This document shows, piece by piece, positions 39,945 to 49,795 of a stretch of 50,461 bases of DNA. The notes under the pieces were generated by a model that saw nothing but the letters and a program-made list of their open reading frames with translations, searched no databases and was not told the DNA's origin. The DNA comes from CAYJIX01 sp964370375. Its GTDB lineage: Bacteria > Desulfobacterota > Desulfovibrionia > Desulfovibrionales > Desulfovibrionaceae. The position numbers and the translations under genes were made by a program. Positions within the stretch are counted from its first letter, which is position 1, and the number at the start of each line of letters is the position of its first letter. The stretch spans positions 1-50,461 of the forward strand of contig CAYJIX010000009.1 of the NCBI GenBank assembly GCA_964370375.1, in the 5' to 3' direction.

Positions 39945-41105
39945 TTATTTTACATATTCTGAGCTGTTAAGCTCTTTGGGAATGACGTATTCGCCGTTAT
40001 CGCCATCAACGCGCAACACCAAGATGCTTGGGGAAATATCATGGTGATCGTCAAACTTGATATGTCCGTGCAAACCTTTACGGTCAACCTTGGTCAAGCC
40101 TTCGCTGATATCGCCGGGCTTTGCAGAACCACCGGCATTTTTGATGCCTTCAGCAATCGTCATAACAGCTTCATAGCCGCGTGAACCTTCTTGGACGCCG
40201 TCCCAAGCATGACCGCGCTTTTTCCATTCAGCCACATATTCTTCTGCTTCCTTGGGATTGGCAGAATATTGCGGATAATCGGCTGCGAAAAACACCAGGT
40301 AATAGCTGCCTTTGGTGGGCAAGCCGCCGTTAAGGCGAGCAATAGTATGGGGCCATACGCTACCGCCAGTGGCAAGAGTGGGCTGCTTTACGCCAAGTTC
40401 GGCTTTTTGCTCAAGGATTTTTGAGGTGCCCTGATTGCCATGGGTGATGATGATAAAGTCAGCGTCAGAATTTTTAATCTTGGTCAACTGTGGGTAGAAG
40501 TCGTTGGAAGAAGCGTCAACATAAAACACTTCGCTTGTATCCACATTGATGCCTTTCATCATTTTTTGCATCTCACGCACAGAACCGCGACCAAAGTCGT
40601 TGTCTTGAGCAATAAAGGCAACTTTTTTCACGCCAAGTTCTTGCAAGGCTTTTTTAGAAGCGGCAGCTTCTTGCGAGAAAAGCACAGCAGTACGAAACAC
40701 GTGCTTCTTTTTGGGATAGGTGATTTCATCAGCGCCTGATGTTTCCACCACAAGGGGGATACCATAACGCATGGTTGTGGGGATAATCGCCAAGGTAGCA
40801 GAGCTCAGCCATGCACCAAAAAGGGCAGAAACCTTATTACGGTTGATGAGCTTTTGCGTGGCGTTTAAGGAGTCAGCAGGGTCGTTACGACCATCTTCAA
40901 CAATAAGTTCTAACTTCTTGCCGTTAACGCCACCTGCGGCATTGATTTTATCAATGGCAATTGTGGCACCATCTTTAATATAGTGGCCTTCAGCTGCGCC
41001 CCAGTCTGTTAAGGGCTGAACAGCGCCTATTTTGATGGTTTCTTCAGCAAAGGCAGGGGTCACTAGGACCAAAGAAAGCAAAGTCGACATAAAAACTTTA
41101 AACAT
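39945..41105 (-). CDS. livJ: branched-chain-amino-acid-type periplasmic binding protein
   Basis: Receptor of a HAAT-family importer, 386 residues, type I periplasmic fold. A signal peptide covers 1-20 (FKVFMSTLLSLVLVTPAFA). The mature start EETIKIGAVQPLTDWGAAEGHYIKDGATIAIDKIN is typical. HAAT receptors bind amino acids, amides or urea. Because the operon opens with a creatininase, creatinine or a similar cyclic amide is a reasonable ligand guess; this is inference. GGAGGAAG lies upstream of the ATG. It is the last gene of the unit, followed by a strong terminator. Confidence 0.88.
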   Translation of the reverse strand: MFKVFMSTLLSLVLVTPAFAEETIKIGAVQPLTDWGAAEGHYIKDGATIAIDKINAAGGVNGKKLELIVEDGRNDPADSLNATQKLINRNKVSALFGAWLSSATLAIIPTTMRYGIPLVVETSGADEITYPKKKHVFRTAVLFSQEAAASKKALQELGVKKVAFIAQDNDFGRGSVREMQKMMKGINVDTSEVFYVDASSNDFYPQLTKIKNSDADFIIITHGNQGTSKILEQKAELGVKQPTLATGGSVWPHTIARLNGGLPTKGSYYLVFFAADYPQYSANPKEAEEYVAEWKKRGHAWDGVQEGSRGYEAVMTIAEGIKNAGGSAKPGDISEGLTKVDRKGLHGHIKFDDHHDISPSILVLRVDGDNGEYVIPKELNSSEYVK

Positions 41106-41123
41106 GCACTTCCTCCAGATCTG

Positions 41124-41906
41124 TTACAAATTATCTTGAGCGTGGATACGGTTTGTACCCAGATAAGCCTCTATCACTTGTGGATTGCTGGCTATTTCCT
41201 CAGGTAGGCCTTCAGCAATTTTTTTACCAAAGCTTACCACAACAATCTTTGTAGACATGGCCATAACCATTTTCATATCGTGTTCAATGATAAGCATGGT
41301 TTTGCCAAGTTTGTTGATTTTGAGAATAATCTCCATAAGTATATCTGTTTCCACAGGGTTCAATCCTGCTGCCGGTTCGTCAAGCAGCAAAAATTCCGCA
41401 CCTGTAGCCACAGCAATGGCAACTTCTAAAAAGCGCGCGTCGCCGTAAGAAAGGCTGTCTGCAATGGTATCTTTTAAATGCAGCAGGTTAAAAGCTTCTA
41501 AAAGTTCAAGGGCTTGCTCGGTATACTTTTGCTCTTCGCGTTGCACTTCTGCAAAGCCAAGAAGATTGAGCCAAAAGCCTGTTTTAAAATGCAAGTTATA
41601 CGCCGTTAAAATATTTTGAAGCACGGTAAGCCCACTAAAAACCTGTGTTTTTTGGAACGAACGTGTCATGCCAAGTTGCACAATTTTAAGCGGTGACAAA
41701 CCTATGACGTTTTGGCCTTTAAATGTGGCAGAAGACCCCTCTGCAAAAGGGCCAAAACCTGTAAGAGCGTTAAATATAGTTGTTTTTCCCGCTCCATTTG
41801 GACCCACAAGGCTTGTAATGGATCCTTGTTCCACGGTAAAACTTACATTGTCCACTGCCACCAAGCCACCAAAGCGGACTGTCAGATTGTCAATGGAAAA
41901 ATACAC
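41124..41906 (-). CDS. livG: HAAT-family ABC ATPase, LivG-like
   Basis: 260 residues. Walker A GPNGAGKTT, Q-loop MTRSFQKTQVF, signature LSYGDARFLEVAIAVA (LSYGxxR as in LivG), Walker B FLLLDEPAAGLNP, switch His in IIEHDMK. I chose the GTG at 41906 because AAGGAG lies seven bases upstream; the GTG at 41912 sits one base from it. The gap of 143 bp to livM holds two small dyads. Confidence 0.9.
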   Translation of the reverse strand: MYFSIDNLTVRFGGLVAVDNVSFTVEQGSITSLVGPNGAGKTTIFNALTGFGPFAEGSSATFKGQNVIGLSPLKIVQLGMTRSFQKTQVFSGLTVLQNILTAYNLHFKTGFWLNLLGFAEVQREEQKYTEQALELLEAFNLLHLKDTIADSLSYGDARFLEVAIAVATGAEFLLLDEPAAGLNPVETDILMEIILKINKLGKTMLIIEHDMKMVMAMSTKIVVVSFGKKIAEGLPEEIASNPQVIEAYLGTNRIHAQDNL

Positions 41907-41967
41907 GCACACACTCCTTGGAGCAGATTGATGATAAAATCAGTTTTTGAAAGGGCCAAAGGCATGC

Positions 41968-42046
41968 AAGCACACATTGTGCTTTTACCTAACACCACAA
42001 CAACGCACGGTGTGCCCCTGCAAAAGGCGTAACCAGCCTTGCTGGT
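41968..42046 (-). repeat. two small hairpins between livM and livG
   Basis: AAGCACA-CAT-TGTGCTT (41968-41984) and ACCAGC-CTT-GCTGGT (42032-42046). They lie in the only sizable gap inside the liv operon and may tune expression of livG and livJ relative to the permeases. Confidence 0.45.
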
Positions 42047-42049
42047 CCG

Positions 42050-43003
42050 TTAGCCAATAGGATGCACCTTATTCAACATGCCAAGCACCTTATCGCGCAA
42101 AACAGGATAGATACCGCGCGGCATGTACATGATTACAAGCACAAGTAGCACACCGAATATGAGCATCCGGTAGTTTTCAAACATGCGCAGGCCCTCTGAA
42201 AACATGACAAACAAAATGGCACCAAGCACAGGCCCGCCAAGCGTATAACGACCGCCTGCAATAACCATAATGAGCAGGTTGATCATGTACAAAAACTTGC
42301 TAAGGTCCGGACTGACAAGGGTGACATAATGGGCATAATAGCTGCCTGCAACGCCTGTAAAAAAGCAGCTTACGGCAAGTGCTATCATGATATATTTTGT
42401 ATAGTTAATACCTACAGCTTCAGCAAGGTCTTCTGAATTGCGCAAGGCCAAAAAAGCACGACCAAAACGCCCGTTGAGCATCCGCCACGAAGCATACAAA
42501 GTCACGCCTGCAAGGGCAACAGCAAGATAGTACAACTCGGTCATACCGTACAAAACATGCCCAAAAATTTCTGGCGGAGGAATGCCGCGCAAACCATTTG
42601 GCCCGTTCGTTAATGAAATCCAGTTGTTTGCCACAAGACGAATGATTTCAGCAAAGGCAAAGGTCACAAGCACAAAATGCGATCCGCGCATTTTAAGGGT
42701 TATGCGCCCAATGCAAAGCCCTGCCAGAACCGACACAAAGCCTGCCATTATCATGCTGATAAAAAACGGTATGCCTAGTTCCATTGTGAGCAAGCCTGAA
42801 GCGTAAGCAGCCAAAGCAAAAAAACCGTTATGGCTGAGCGAAAGCTGGCCCGCATTGAGCAAAATGTTGTAGCTTGAGCTAAACATAACCCAAATCAAGG
42901 TCATGATAGCCAAATGCATAAAATAGGCATCCTCAACAAGAAGGGGCAAACCAATAACTGCGACCAGAGCTATGGTCAAAGGAATAGAAAAAATTTCTTT
43001 CAT
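42050..43003 (-). CDS. livM: HAAT-family ABC permease, LivM-like
   Basis: 317 residues, eight to nine membrane segments. Family features: YNILLNAGQLSLSHNGFFALAAYASG near the N-terminus, GSHFVLVTFAFAEIIRLV, and GGRYTLGGPVLGAILF near the C-terminus. The AFLALRNSEDLAEAVGIN loop contacts the ATPase. It starts 12 bases after livH. Confidence 0.9.
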   Translation of the reverse strand: MKEIFSIPLTIALVAVIGLPLLVEDAYFMHLAIMTLIWVMFSSSYNILLNAGQLSLSHNGFFALAAYASGLLTMELGIPFFISMIMAGFVSVLAGLCIGRITLKMRGSHFVLVTFAFAEIIRLVANNWISLTNGPNGLRGIPPPEIFGHVLYGMTELYYLAVALAGVTLYASWRMLNGRFGRAFLALRNSEDLAEAVGINYTKYIMIALAVSCFFTGVAGSYYAHYVTLVSPDLSKFLYMINLLIMVIAGGRYTLGGPVLGAILFVMFSEGLRMFENYRMLIFGVLLVLVIMYMPRGIYPVLRDKVLGMLNKVHPIG

Positions 43004-43015
43004 GGTACACCCTTT

Positions 43016-43888
43016 TTAGCGTTTGTTCACGTCAACAGCCATAAGGCCGGCGGGCTTGAAGATCAAGATGAGTACAATAAGCATGAAGGCAATGGCGTCT
43101 TTAAACCCTGATGAAATATAGGCTGCCGCCAAGTTTTCGGTGACACCTAAAATAAGGCCGCCAAGAATAGCCCCCGGAAAGCTCCCCATGCCGCCCAAAA
43201 TAACTACGGCAAAGGCTCTGGTAACCGCAAATTCACCCATGGTAGGCTTTAAAGTAAAAAGCACCCCTAAAAGCACGCCGGAAATAGCGGCCATGCACGA
43301 ACCAAGGGCAAACGTGAACGGGAACACACGGTCAATTCGCACCCCAAGCATGGAAGCCATTTCCATGTCTTGAAAGGCTGCGCGCATGCTTTTACCAAGA
43401 AAAGAACGCTTAATAAATAAATGTACCGCCACAACCACAATTGTTGCAATCGCAGCCACAAACAAGCGATACGGGGTTATACTTACCCCCATGATGTCCA
43501 TGGCCATGGGAGGAAATGGTGAGCGAATGGTTTGCGGCACAGGGCCCCAAATCAGCAAAGCCACGTTTTGCAAGGCTATAAGTACACCAATCATGGCCAG
43601 CATGTTGGAGTTCATTTCGCGACCGCGCAATGGCCGTAAAACCACACGCTCAATGGCTGCACCAATAAAGCCTACAATAACGACACTTACCACAAGAGAG
43701 CTGTAAAAATGCATATCAAGCATACTGATAAGAGTATATACCAGATACGCCCCAAGCATATAAAGTTCACCGTGGGCAAAGTTTACAACACGCATGATAC
43801 CAAGTACCATGGTTAAGCCGACGCCAATAAGGGCATAGGCTCCACCAAGAATAAGCCCATTTACAGAATGTTGGATAAATTCAAGCAT
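43016..43888 (-). CDS. livH: HAAT-family ABC permease, LivH-like
   Basis: 290 residues, about eight membrane segments. Family features: GGAYALIGVGLTMVLGIMRVVNFAHGELYMLGAYL, the ATPase-contact loop AAFQDMEMASMLGVRIDRV, and VVILGGMGSFPGAILGGLILG near the end. AGGAAC lies upstream of the ATG. Confidence 0.92.
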   Translation of the reverse strand: MLEFIQHSVNGLILGGAYALIGVGLTMVLGIMRVVNFAHGELYMLGAYLVYTLISMLDMHFYSSLVVSVVIVGFIGAAIERVVLRPLRGREMNSNMLAMIGVLIALQNVALLIWGPVPQTIRSPFPPMAMDIMGVSITPYRLFVAAIATIVVVAVHLFIKRSFLGKSMRAAFQDMEMASMLGVRIDRVFPFTFALGSCMAAISGVLLGVLFTLKPTMGEFAVTRAFAVVILGGMGSFPGAILGGLILGVTENLAAAYISSGFKDAIAFMLIVLILIFKPAGLMAVDVNKR

Positions 43889-43921
43889 GGCATAGTTCCT
43901 GTAATAATTTTAAAAAATAAC

Positions 43922-44620
43922 CTACATGCCAAGATAGGCTTTACGGATGTAGTCGTCGTGCAGCATTTCCTCTGACTTTCCGTGCCTTTCTATTCGCCCG
44001 TTTTCCAACACATAGGTATAGTCGGAAATACTCATAGCAAGGTAGGCATTTTGTTCCACCAAAAGAACAGTCATGCCGCTTTTATTTATTTCAGATATGA
44101 TATCACCAACTTGCTCTACAATATTTGGAGCAAGGCCAAGGGATGGTTCATCAAACATAACCAAGGATGGTGCACACATAAGCGCACGACCAATGGCCAG
44201 CATTTGCTGTTCACCACCGCTGAGCGTGCCGGCGTACTGCTGCGAACGTTCACGTAAACGCGGAAACCGCTCGTAACACTGAGCACGGATCTCATCGATC
44301 TGCTCACGATTGGTAAAGCCGCCCATTTCAAGGTTTTCATTGACAGTCATGGCAGGAAAAACGCGCCGTCCTTCCGGGCAGTGCGCAATGCCATGCTTGA
44401 TAATTTCATCAGGCCGTAGCCGTGTTAGTTCAGTACCTTTAAAGGCAATGCCACCACTTGTGGTTCTGATAAGACCAGAAATAGTTTTAAGAAGGGTTGT
44501 TTTGCCGGCACCGTTGGCACCGATAATACATACGCATTCTCCCTGCTCAACCTCAAAGGACAATCCCTTAAGGGCGGCAGCTGCGCCATATTTTACTACA
44601 ATATCATTTATTTTAAGCAT
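43922..44620 (-). CDS. livF: HAAT-family ABC ATPase, LivF-like
   Basis: 232 residues. Walker A GANGAGKTT, signature LSGGEQQMLAIGRAL, Walker B LVMFDEPSLGLAP, then LLVEQNA with the LivF-type Gln-Asn in place of the switch His region. AAGGAGAG precedes the ATG. It is the second gene of the unit, 85 bp after creatininase. Confidence 0.92.
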   Translation of the reverse strand: MLKINDIVVKYGAAAALKGLSFEVEQGECVCIIGANGAGKTTLLKTISGLIRTTSGGIAFKGTELTRLRPDEIIKHGIAHCPEGRRVFPAMTVNENLEMGGFTNREQIDEIRAQCYERFPRLRERSQQYAGTLSGGEQQMLAIGRALMCAPSLVMFDEPSLGLAPNIVEQVGDIISEINKSGMTVLLVEQNAYLAMSISDYTYVLENGRIERHGKSEEMLHDDYIRKAYLGM

Positions 44621-44705
44621 GGTGTAAGACTCTCCTTCCCCATGTCATAATAACAAGCCAAAATCACACAAAAGTGTTTTTTGTGTGGATTACGCCAACT
44701 CTAAG

Positions 44706-45506
44706 TTAGGAGCGCAATTCTTTTGCAACAATGATTTCAAGGTTTCGTAAAGCACACTCAATCATGGCGCGGCCCTTTTCTGCGCTGCTTGTGGCAGCAG
44801 GAGAAAGACAGCCGGACGCAGGTATAGCATCACGATCAGGAGGGTACACCGCATAGCGCGGCAAGCTTTCAATTTTATCATCCCTATATTGAGCAGTATC
44901 TACAAGGTCAGGCGCGTAATGCATCATGGCCGAGGTTTCCAAAATGGCAGCATGCTCAAGTTCCCATCCGGGGAAGGGTAATTCATTCCATACTTGGGGG
45001 ATGATATCGTCGGTGATGTGTTCGTACCATGAGGTCACTAACACTTTGGGGCCATCAAAGCGATGGTATTTGGGATGGGGTAATACGTTGTCGGCAGCTT
45101 CCATGAGCGCGGCAGTATTTTCAAAGTGAGCGTTAAGAATAAGGATTCTTTTCCAGCCATCCACTAAAAGTTCTTGCAGAACGTCTTCTACAAAATGAAC
45201 AAGGGTGCTGAGTTTAATATCAATGGTTCCTGGGAAAAGAGGGCCGCCCCCACTTGAGGGTTGCGATTTGTAGCCGTAGCTAATAACAGGGGCAACATAG
45301 GCGTCTATGCGTTCAGCAAGATCAAAGGCAAAATTTTCGGCAAGCAAGGTGTCTACACATAAAGGCAGGTGGTAGGCATGCTGCTCTGTAGAACCTACAG
45401 GTAAAATGATTATACCATTTTCAATCTTTTCTTCATACTCTTTCCAGTTTAAAAAACGAATATCTCTAGGATTTCTGTTTTGTTTACTGTAAACTGTGTC
45501 ACTCAT
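44706..45506 (-). CDS. creatininase (creatinine amidohydrolase) family protein
   Basis: Metal-dependent cyclic amidohydrolase of 266 residues. Ligand spacing is that of Pseudomonas creatininase: Glu41 and His43 (GSTEQHAYH), Asp52 (CVDTLL), His127 and Glu129 (NAHFEN). The downstream GWELEHAAILETS and SWYEH segments match the tryptophan-bearing flap that true creatininases use for substrate. Overall similarity includes SYGYKSQPSSGGG and FPGT. I regard creatinine-to-creatine hydrolysis as likely, with other small cyclic amides possible. It opens a six-gene operon with a complete HAAT transporter. No clear creatinase follows in the window. Confidence 0.85.
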   Translation of the reverse strand: MSDTVYSKQNRNPRDIRFLNWKEYEEKIENGIIILPVGSTEQHAYHLPLCVDTLLAENFAFDLAERIDAYVAPVISYGYKSQPSSGGGPLFPGTIDIKLSTLVHFVEDVLQELLVDGWKRILILNAHFENTAALMEAADNVLPHPKYHRFDGPKVLVTSWYEHITDDIIPQVWNELPFPGWELEHAAILETSAMMHYAPDLVDTAQYRDDKIESLPRYAVYPPDRDAIPASGCLSPAATSSAEKGRAMIECALRNLEIIVAKELRS

Positions 45507-45732
45507 TCTAACCTCAATCCCTTAGTTGAAGGTGCGAATTATAGAAACAGCGAACTGTATCTAGCCCAATAAAGTCTGGTATACATGAAAAAAAGAGTAT
45601 GCAATAAAACAACTCATTGCAAGCGTTTTTTCATAAATTCCGACACAGTTTTACAGTAACACTATAATATATATATTGAATTTTTTTTCACATATGGATC
45701 TGTCATGCAATATGTTTGATAAACATGCTTCA

Positions 45733-48408
45733 TCATAAAGCAGAACGAAACCTTTCTTGCAATACCGTAAGCTTTTCACGGCTGTCGGTAAGATCGCGCA
45801 CCCTTTGGCGTTCACGCTCTACAATCTCTGCAGGGGCCCTGCTGACAAAACTTTCGTTTTGCAATTTAGTGCTAAGGCCTGTTAGCTCTTTGTCTATTTT
45901 GCCAAGCTCCTTATCTAAACGCGCCAGCTCCGCTGCAAAATCCACGGCGCCTGATAAGTGCACAATGATTTCGCAACCTTTTACCACGTGGCTTGCCGAT
46001 GCTTTGGGAATTTCGCCGTTTTTGTCAACAACCATTTCAGCTTGTCGCGCTAAGGTCATGATGACCTCGCGGCTCTTTTCCAGCAACGCGGCCTGTGTTT
46101 CGTCTACAGGGCGGTACAACACGGTTAATTTGTAGGACGGAGCAATGCCAAGCTCGGCACGGATAGTGCGCACCGTGCCGATACATTCTTGCACAAAGGC
46201 CATGCGTTCGGCATCTTCACTATTTTTGCAGTTTGGGCGCTCTTTCGGGAAAAGCTCTGTGGCAATGTCTTGTCCTGCACCGCCTGGCAAGGCGCGCCAT
46301 ATTTCTGCCGTCACAAAGGGGGCTATGGGATGCAAAAGCACAAGAGTTTCACGCAAAACCGTCCACAGTACAAATTGCGATTCCTTGGCTCTGGCAATGC
46401 CTTCTTCGCTCCCTGTTTCAGCAGCGCGCATGTCCGGCTTGATAAGTTCAAGATACCAGTCGCAAAACTCATTCCACAAAAACTTATACAACCCTTTCGC
46501 CGCATCATTGTAGCGATAGCCTGTAATGGCAGCGTCCACTTCCTCTTTTATTTCCTCAAGGCGGTGCAACAGCCAGCGGTTGTGCAAGGCTTTTACCTCT
46601 TCAAAAGGCACGGCTTCGGGACGCTCCTCAGGCAAATTCATAAGGGCAAAACGTGCGGCATTCCACAACTTGTTCACAAAATTACGGTAGCCTTCGATCC
46701 TTTCTTCCGACAAGCGAATATCACGCCCCATGGCTGCAAAGGCTGTTAAGGTAAAGCGCAAGGCATCTGTACCATATTTATCAATCATATCCAAAGGATC
46801 AATGGTATTGCCTGACGATTTGGACATTTTATGCCCTTCGCCGTCACGCACCAAAGCGTGCAAATAAATATGGTAAAAGGGCACTTTGTCCATGACAAAA
46901 AGCCCCATCATCATCATGCGGGCTACCCAGAAAAACAAAATGTCAAAACCTGTTACAAGCACAGATGTGGGATAAAAAGTGTCAAGTTCCTTGGTTTTTT
47001 CCGGCCAGCCCATGGTGGAAAAAGGCCATAGAGCAGAAGAAAACCAAGTGTCCAGCACATCTTCTTCCTGCGTAAGGTTTGACGAACCGCACGGGCAAGC
47101 ACTTGGAGCGTCTTCTTCCACAAGCACCTGACCACAGGCCGCACAAGTCCATGCAGGGATACGGTGTCCCCACCAAATCTGACGGCTGATACACCAGTCG
47201 CGAATATTGTCTAACCAATTATAGTATGTTTTTTCCCAATTTTCAGGGTACAGCTTTGTTAAGGACGGCACAGCTTGTCTTGCCCTTGGGGCAAGCTTGG
47301 TGGCTGCCACAAACCATTGCTCAGACACATGCGGTTCCACCACAGTTTGGCAACGGTAACAACGCCCCACGCTGTGCTCGATTTCTTCTACTTTAAGTAA
47401 AAGCCCTTCTGCTTCAAGGTCTGCCACAATCTGTTTGCGACAGGTTTCTTTCTCAAGGCCTCTATAGGGGCCGGCCTCATCGTTCATGCAGCCTTTGTCA
47501 TCCATGCACTGGATAAACTCCAATCCATGACGCTGACCAAGTGCCCAGTCGTTATGGTCATGGCAGGGGGTTACTTTAAGGGCACCTGTACCAAAGGTCA
47601 TGTCCACATATTTATCGGCAATGATCGGAACCGCACGGTTAAGTACGGGCACAAGGATTTTTTTGCCAATAAAGGAGGTGTAGCGCTCGTCCTCTGGGTG
47701 CACGCACACGGCTGTATCGCCCAAAATGGTTTCAGGGCGCGTTGTGGCCACAACAATAGAGCCGGAACCATCTTCAAGGTCATAGCGCACATGATAAAGA
47801 TGCCCTTTTTGGCTTTTGTGATCCACTTCATCATCAGCAAGAGCCGTATGACAACGGCTGCACCAATTGATGATATAATTCCCTTTATAGATATACCCCT
47901 TCTTGTACATATCCACAAAAACTTTGCGTACAGCTTTCGACAAACCTTCGTCCATGGTGAAGCGTTCACGAGTCCAATCAACAGAGGTGCCTAGCGACTT
48001 GATCTGGTTGACAATTCGATTGCCATATTCATTTCGCCACTGCCACACGCGCTCAATAAAAGCTTCACGGCCAAGGCTATGGCGTGAAAGCCCTTCTTTT
48101 GCTAAGGAACGCTCGACCACGTTTTGCGTGGCAATGCCTGCATGGTCTGTACCGGGAACCCACAACACTTTTTTGCCTTTCTGGCGTGCGTGCCTGCACA
48201 AAACATCAATAAGTGTAAGGTTTAAGGCATGACCTATGTGCAAAGCTCCTGTTACATTTGGAGGAGGAATGACAATGGAAAAAGCGTCTTTTGGGTCCAC
48301 AGGCTCGGATACATCCGGCGTGAAGGTTTTGTTTGTTTCCCAATGATCGCTCCAAAAACGTTCAACCTCACGGGGTTCGTAGGTTTTGGGCAGTGCGTTT
48401 TCCGCCAT
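45733..48408 (-). CDS. valS: valyl-tRNA synthetase
   Basis: Class I synthetase that charges tRNA-Val, 891 residues. HIGH motif LHIGHALN within PPPNVTGALHIGHALN (about 48-63), the editing domain with VATTRPETILGDTAVCVHP, a zinc-type cluster (CAACGQ with CPCGSS), KMSKSSGN, and the C-terminal coiled-coil arm (AELARLDKELGKIDKELTGLSTKL). GAGGAGAA lies upstream of the ATG. It is a single-gene unit divergent from the BPL_N gene. Confidence 0.97.
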   Translation of the reverse strand: MAENALPKTYEPREVERFWSDHWETNKTFTPDVSEPVDPKDAFSIVIPPPNVTGALHIGHALNLTLIDVLCRHARQKGKKVLWVPGTDHAGIATQNVVERSLAKEGLSRHSLGREAFIERVWQWRNEYGNRIVNQIKSLGTSVDWTRERFTMDEGLSKAVRKVFVDMYKKGYIYKGNYIINWCSRCHTALADDEVDHKSQKGHLYHVRYDLEDGSGSIVVATTRPETILGDTAVCVHPEDERYTSFIGKKILVPVLNRAVPIIADKYVDMTFGTGALKVTPCHDHNDWALGQRHGLEFIQCMDDKGCMNDEAGPYRGLEKETCRKQIVADLEAEGLLLKVEEIEHSVGRCYRCQTVVEPHVSEQWFVAATKLAPRARQAVPSLTKLYPENWEKTYYNWLDNIRDWCISRQIWWGHRIPAWTCAACGQVLVEEDAPSACPCGSSNLTQEEDVLDTWFSSALWPFSTMGWPEKTKELDTFYPTSVLVTGFDILFFWVARMMMMGLFVMDKVPFYHIYLHALVRDGEGHKMSKSSGNTIDPLDMIDKYGTDALRFTLTAFAAMGRDIRLSEERIEGYRNFVNKLWNAARFALMNLPEERPEAVPFEEVKALHNRWLLHRLEEIKEEVDAAITGYRYNDAAKGLYKFLWNEFCDWYLELIKPDMRAAETGSEEGIARAKESQFVLWTVLRETLVLLHPIAPFVTAEIWRALPGGAGQDIATELFPKERPNCKNSEDAERMAFVQECIGTVRTIRAELGIAPSYKLTVLYRPVDETQAALLEKSREVIMTLARQAEMVVDKNGEIPKASASHVVKGCEIIVHLSGAVDFAAELARLDKELGKIDKELTGLSTKLQNESFVSRAPAEIVERERQRVRDLTDSREKLTVLQERFRSAL

Positions 48409-48512
48409 GATATTCTCCTCAAAAAATTGTCAAATATATGCCCGAAGGCTTTTTTTAGGCCCCTGCATTGTGGGATACCCATAAAGTAAAAGCTTTGCCA
48501 TGAGAAAGAAAA

Positions 48513-49772
48513 ATGCTACAATACCTTATTATGGATAGCGTTATTCTTTTATGGGACACCACAAGCTTATGGGGTCTTTTGGCTCGGCAAGCCCTTGAAG
48601 GTTTTGGCGTCCCCTATCGACTGGTCAAGACGACGCATATAGCACAGGCACTACAGTCTGGCAAGACACGCCTTGTCTTGGCCCCCGGCGGCTCTGCCAA
48701 ACGCAAGCTTGAAACCATGGGGCCAAATGGCGCGCAAGCCCTACGCGATTTTGTACACAACGGCGGGCACTACCTTGGCTTTTGCGGTGGTGCAGGCCTT
48801 GGACTTACCGGGCATGACGGACTTGGGCTTTGTCCTTGGCAGCGTGCAGGCTTTGTCGATCGCTTGCAGCATTTCATATCAGGGCATGTTAAAGCTGATA
48901 TGATGGCACCTGCCACACAAGGTGGGCACAAGCTGATCCCTCCTGACCTGCCGGCAGAACCTTCACTTCCAGTATGGTGGCCGGGACGCTTTGCCCCAAA
49001 AGACACGGACAAAGAGCCCCCCATTGTTTTAGCCAGCTACAAAGGGCCCGGGTCAGATTTTCACATGATGGACGTGCCTATTGCCACAGTTCCCGAAACA
49101 ATACGCCGTAAATGGCGCGATACCTACAATGTTTCGCTCTTGCCTGAAGCCCTAAAAGGCGACGCTTGCGTTATCCATGGCCCCTTTGGAAAGGGAAGCT
49201 ATACCTTAAGCTACAGCCACTTGGAAACACCAAATTCACCTGAAGCCAACATCTGGCTTCGCCATATGCTACACACCTTGACCGGAACAGCCCAAAGCGT
49301 GCAACCCCTGCCCGTCTGGCAACCCTACTCTGCCCCTGTGCGCTGGGATGAAATGAGGTTTTGGAGCACGCGCGCAGAAAAACTTTTGGCACTTGGCACA
49401 AAGCATCACCTTTTGTTTGAACGCACCCCATGGCTCCTTGGCTGGAAACACGGCGTGCCTGGAGCTGGGCTTAACAGCTTATGCCTTGCCCTGCGTGTGC
49501 TTGCATCCTTTGAGCCAAACAAAAACGCCCAAAAACTTTGGCAGGACAAACAGCACGCCTTTGAACAAACCTTTGATGCTTTTTACGCTGGTGCGGAGGA
49601 GCTTTTGCTTGCATGGCGACTGGCAACATCCTTGCCAGAAGCGGTCCCTACGCCTATGCTGACAGCGCAGCGCATGGCCCTTTTTGGCACTGCCATGATT
49701 AGTGGCGGCCTGTATCATGAGCTGCTGACGACGCTTGATGAGCTCTTTTTTGCCTGCCATGAGCCTGAATAA
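48513..49772 (+). CDS. BPL_N-domain (glutamine-amidotransferase-like) protein
   Basis: 419 residues. The first 230 resemble the biotin-protein-ligase N-terminal domain, a class I glutaminase-like fold. VLAPGGSAKRKL and LGFCGGAGLGLTG correspond to the strand and nucleophile elbow, with Cys in GFCGGAG. The His/Glu partner region near GKGSYTLSYSHLETP may complete a triad. The C-terminal part (250-419) is helical with no motif I know. No biotin-ligase catalytic domain is attached. The role is unknown. The ATG at 48513 has a weak site; an ATG at 48531 is possible. It diverges from valS. Confidence 0.75.
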   Translation: MLQYLIMDSVILLWDTTSLWGLLARQALEGFGVPYRLVKTTHIAQALQSGKTRLVLAPGGSAKRKLETMGPNGAQALRDFVHNGGHYLGFCGGAGLGLTGHDGLGLCPWQRAGFVDRLQHFISGHVKADMMAPATQGGHKLIPPDLPAEPSLPVWWPGRFAPKDTDKEPPIVLASYKGPGSDFHMMDVPIATVPETIRRKWRDTYNVSLLPEALKGDACVIHGPFGKGSYTLSYSHLETPNSPEANIWLRHMLHTLTGTAQSVQPLPVWQPYSAPVRWDEMRFWSTRAEKLLALGTKHHLLFERTPWLLGWKHGVPGAGLNSLCLALRVLASFEPNKNAQKLWQDKQHAFEQTFDAFYAGAEELLLAWRLATSLPEAVPTPMLTAQRMALFGTAMISGGLYHELLTTLDELFFACHEPE

Positions 49773-49795
49773 GGCTGCTTGCACTTCTTTTGCTT

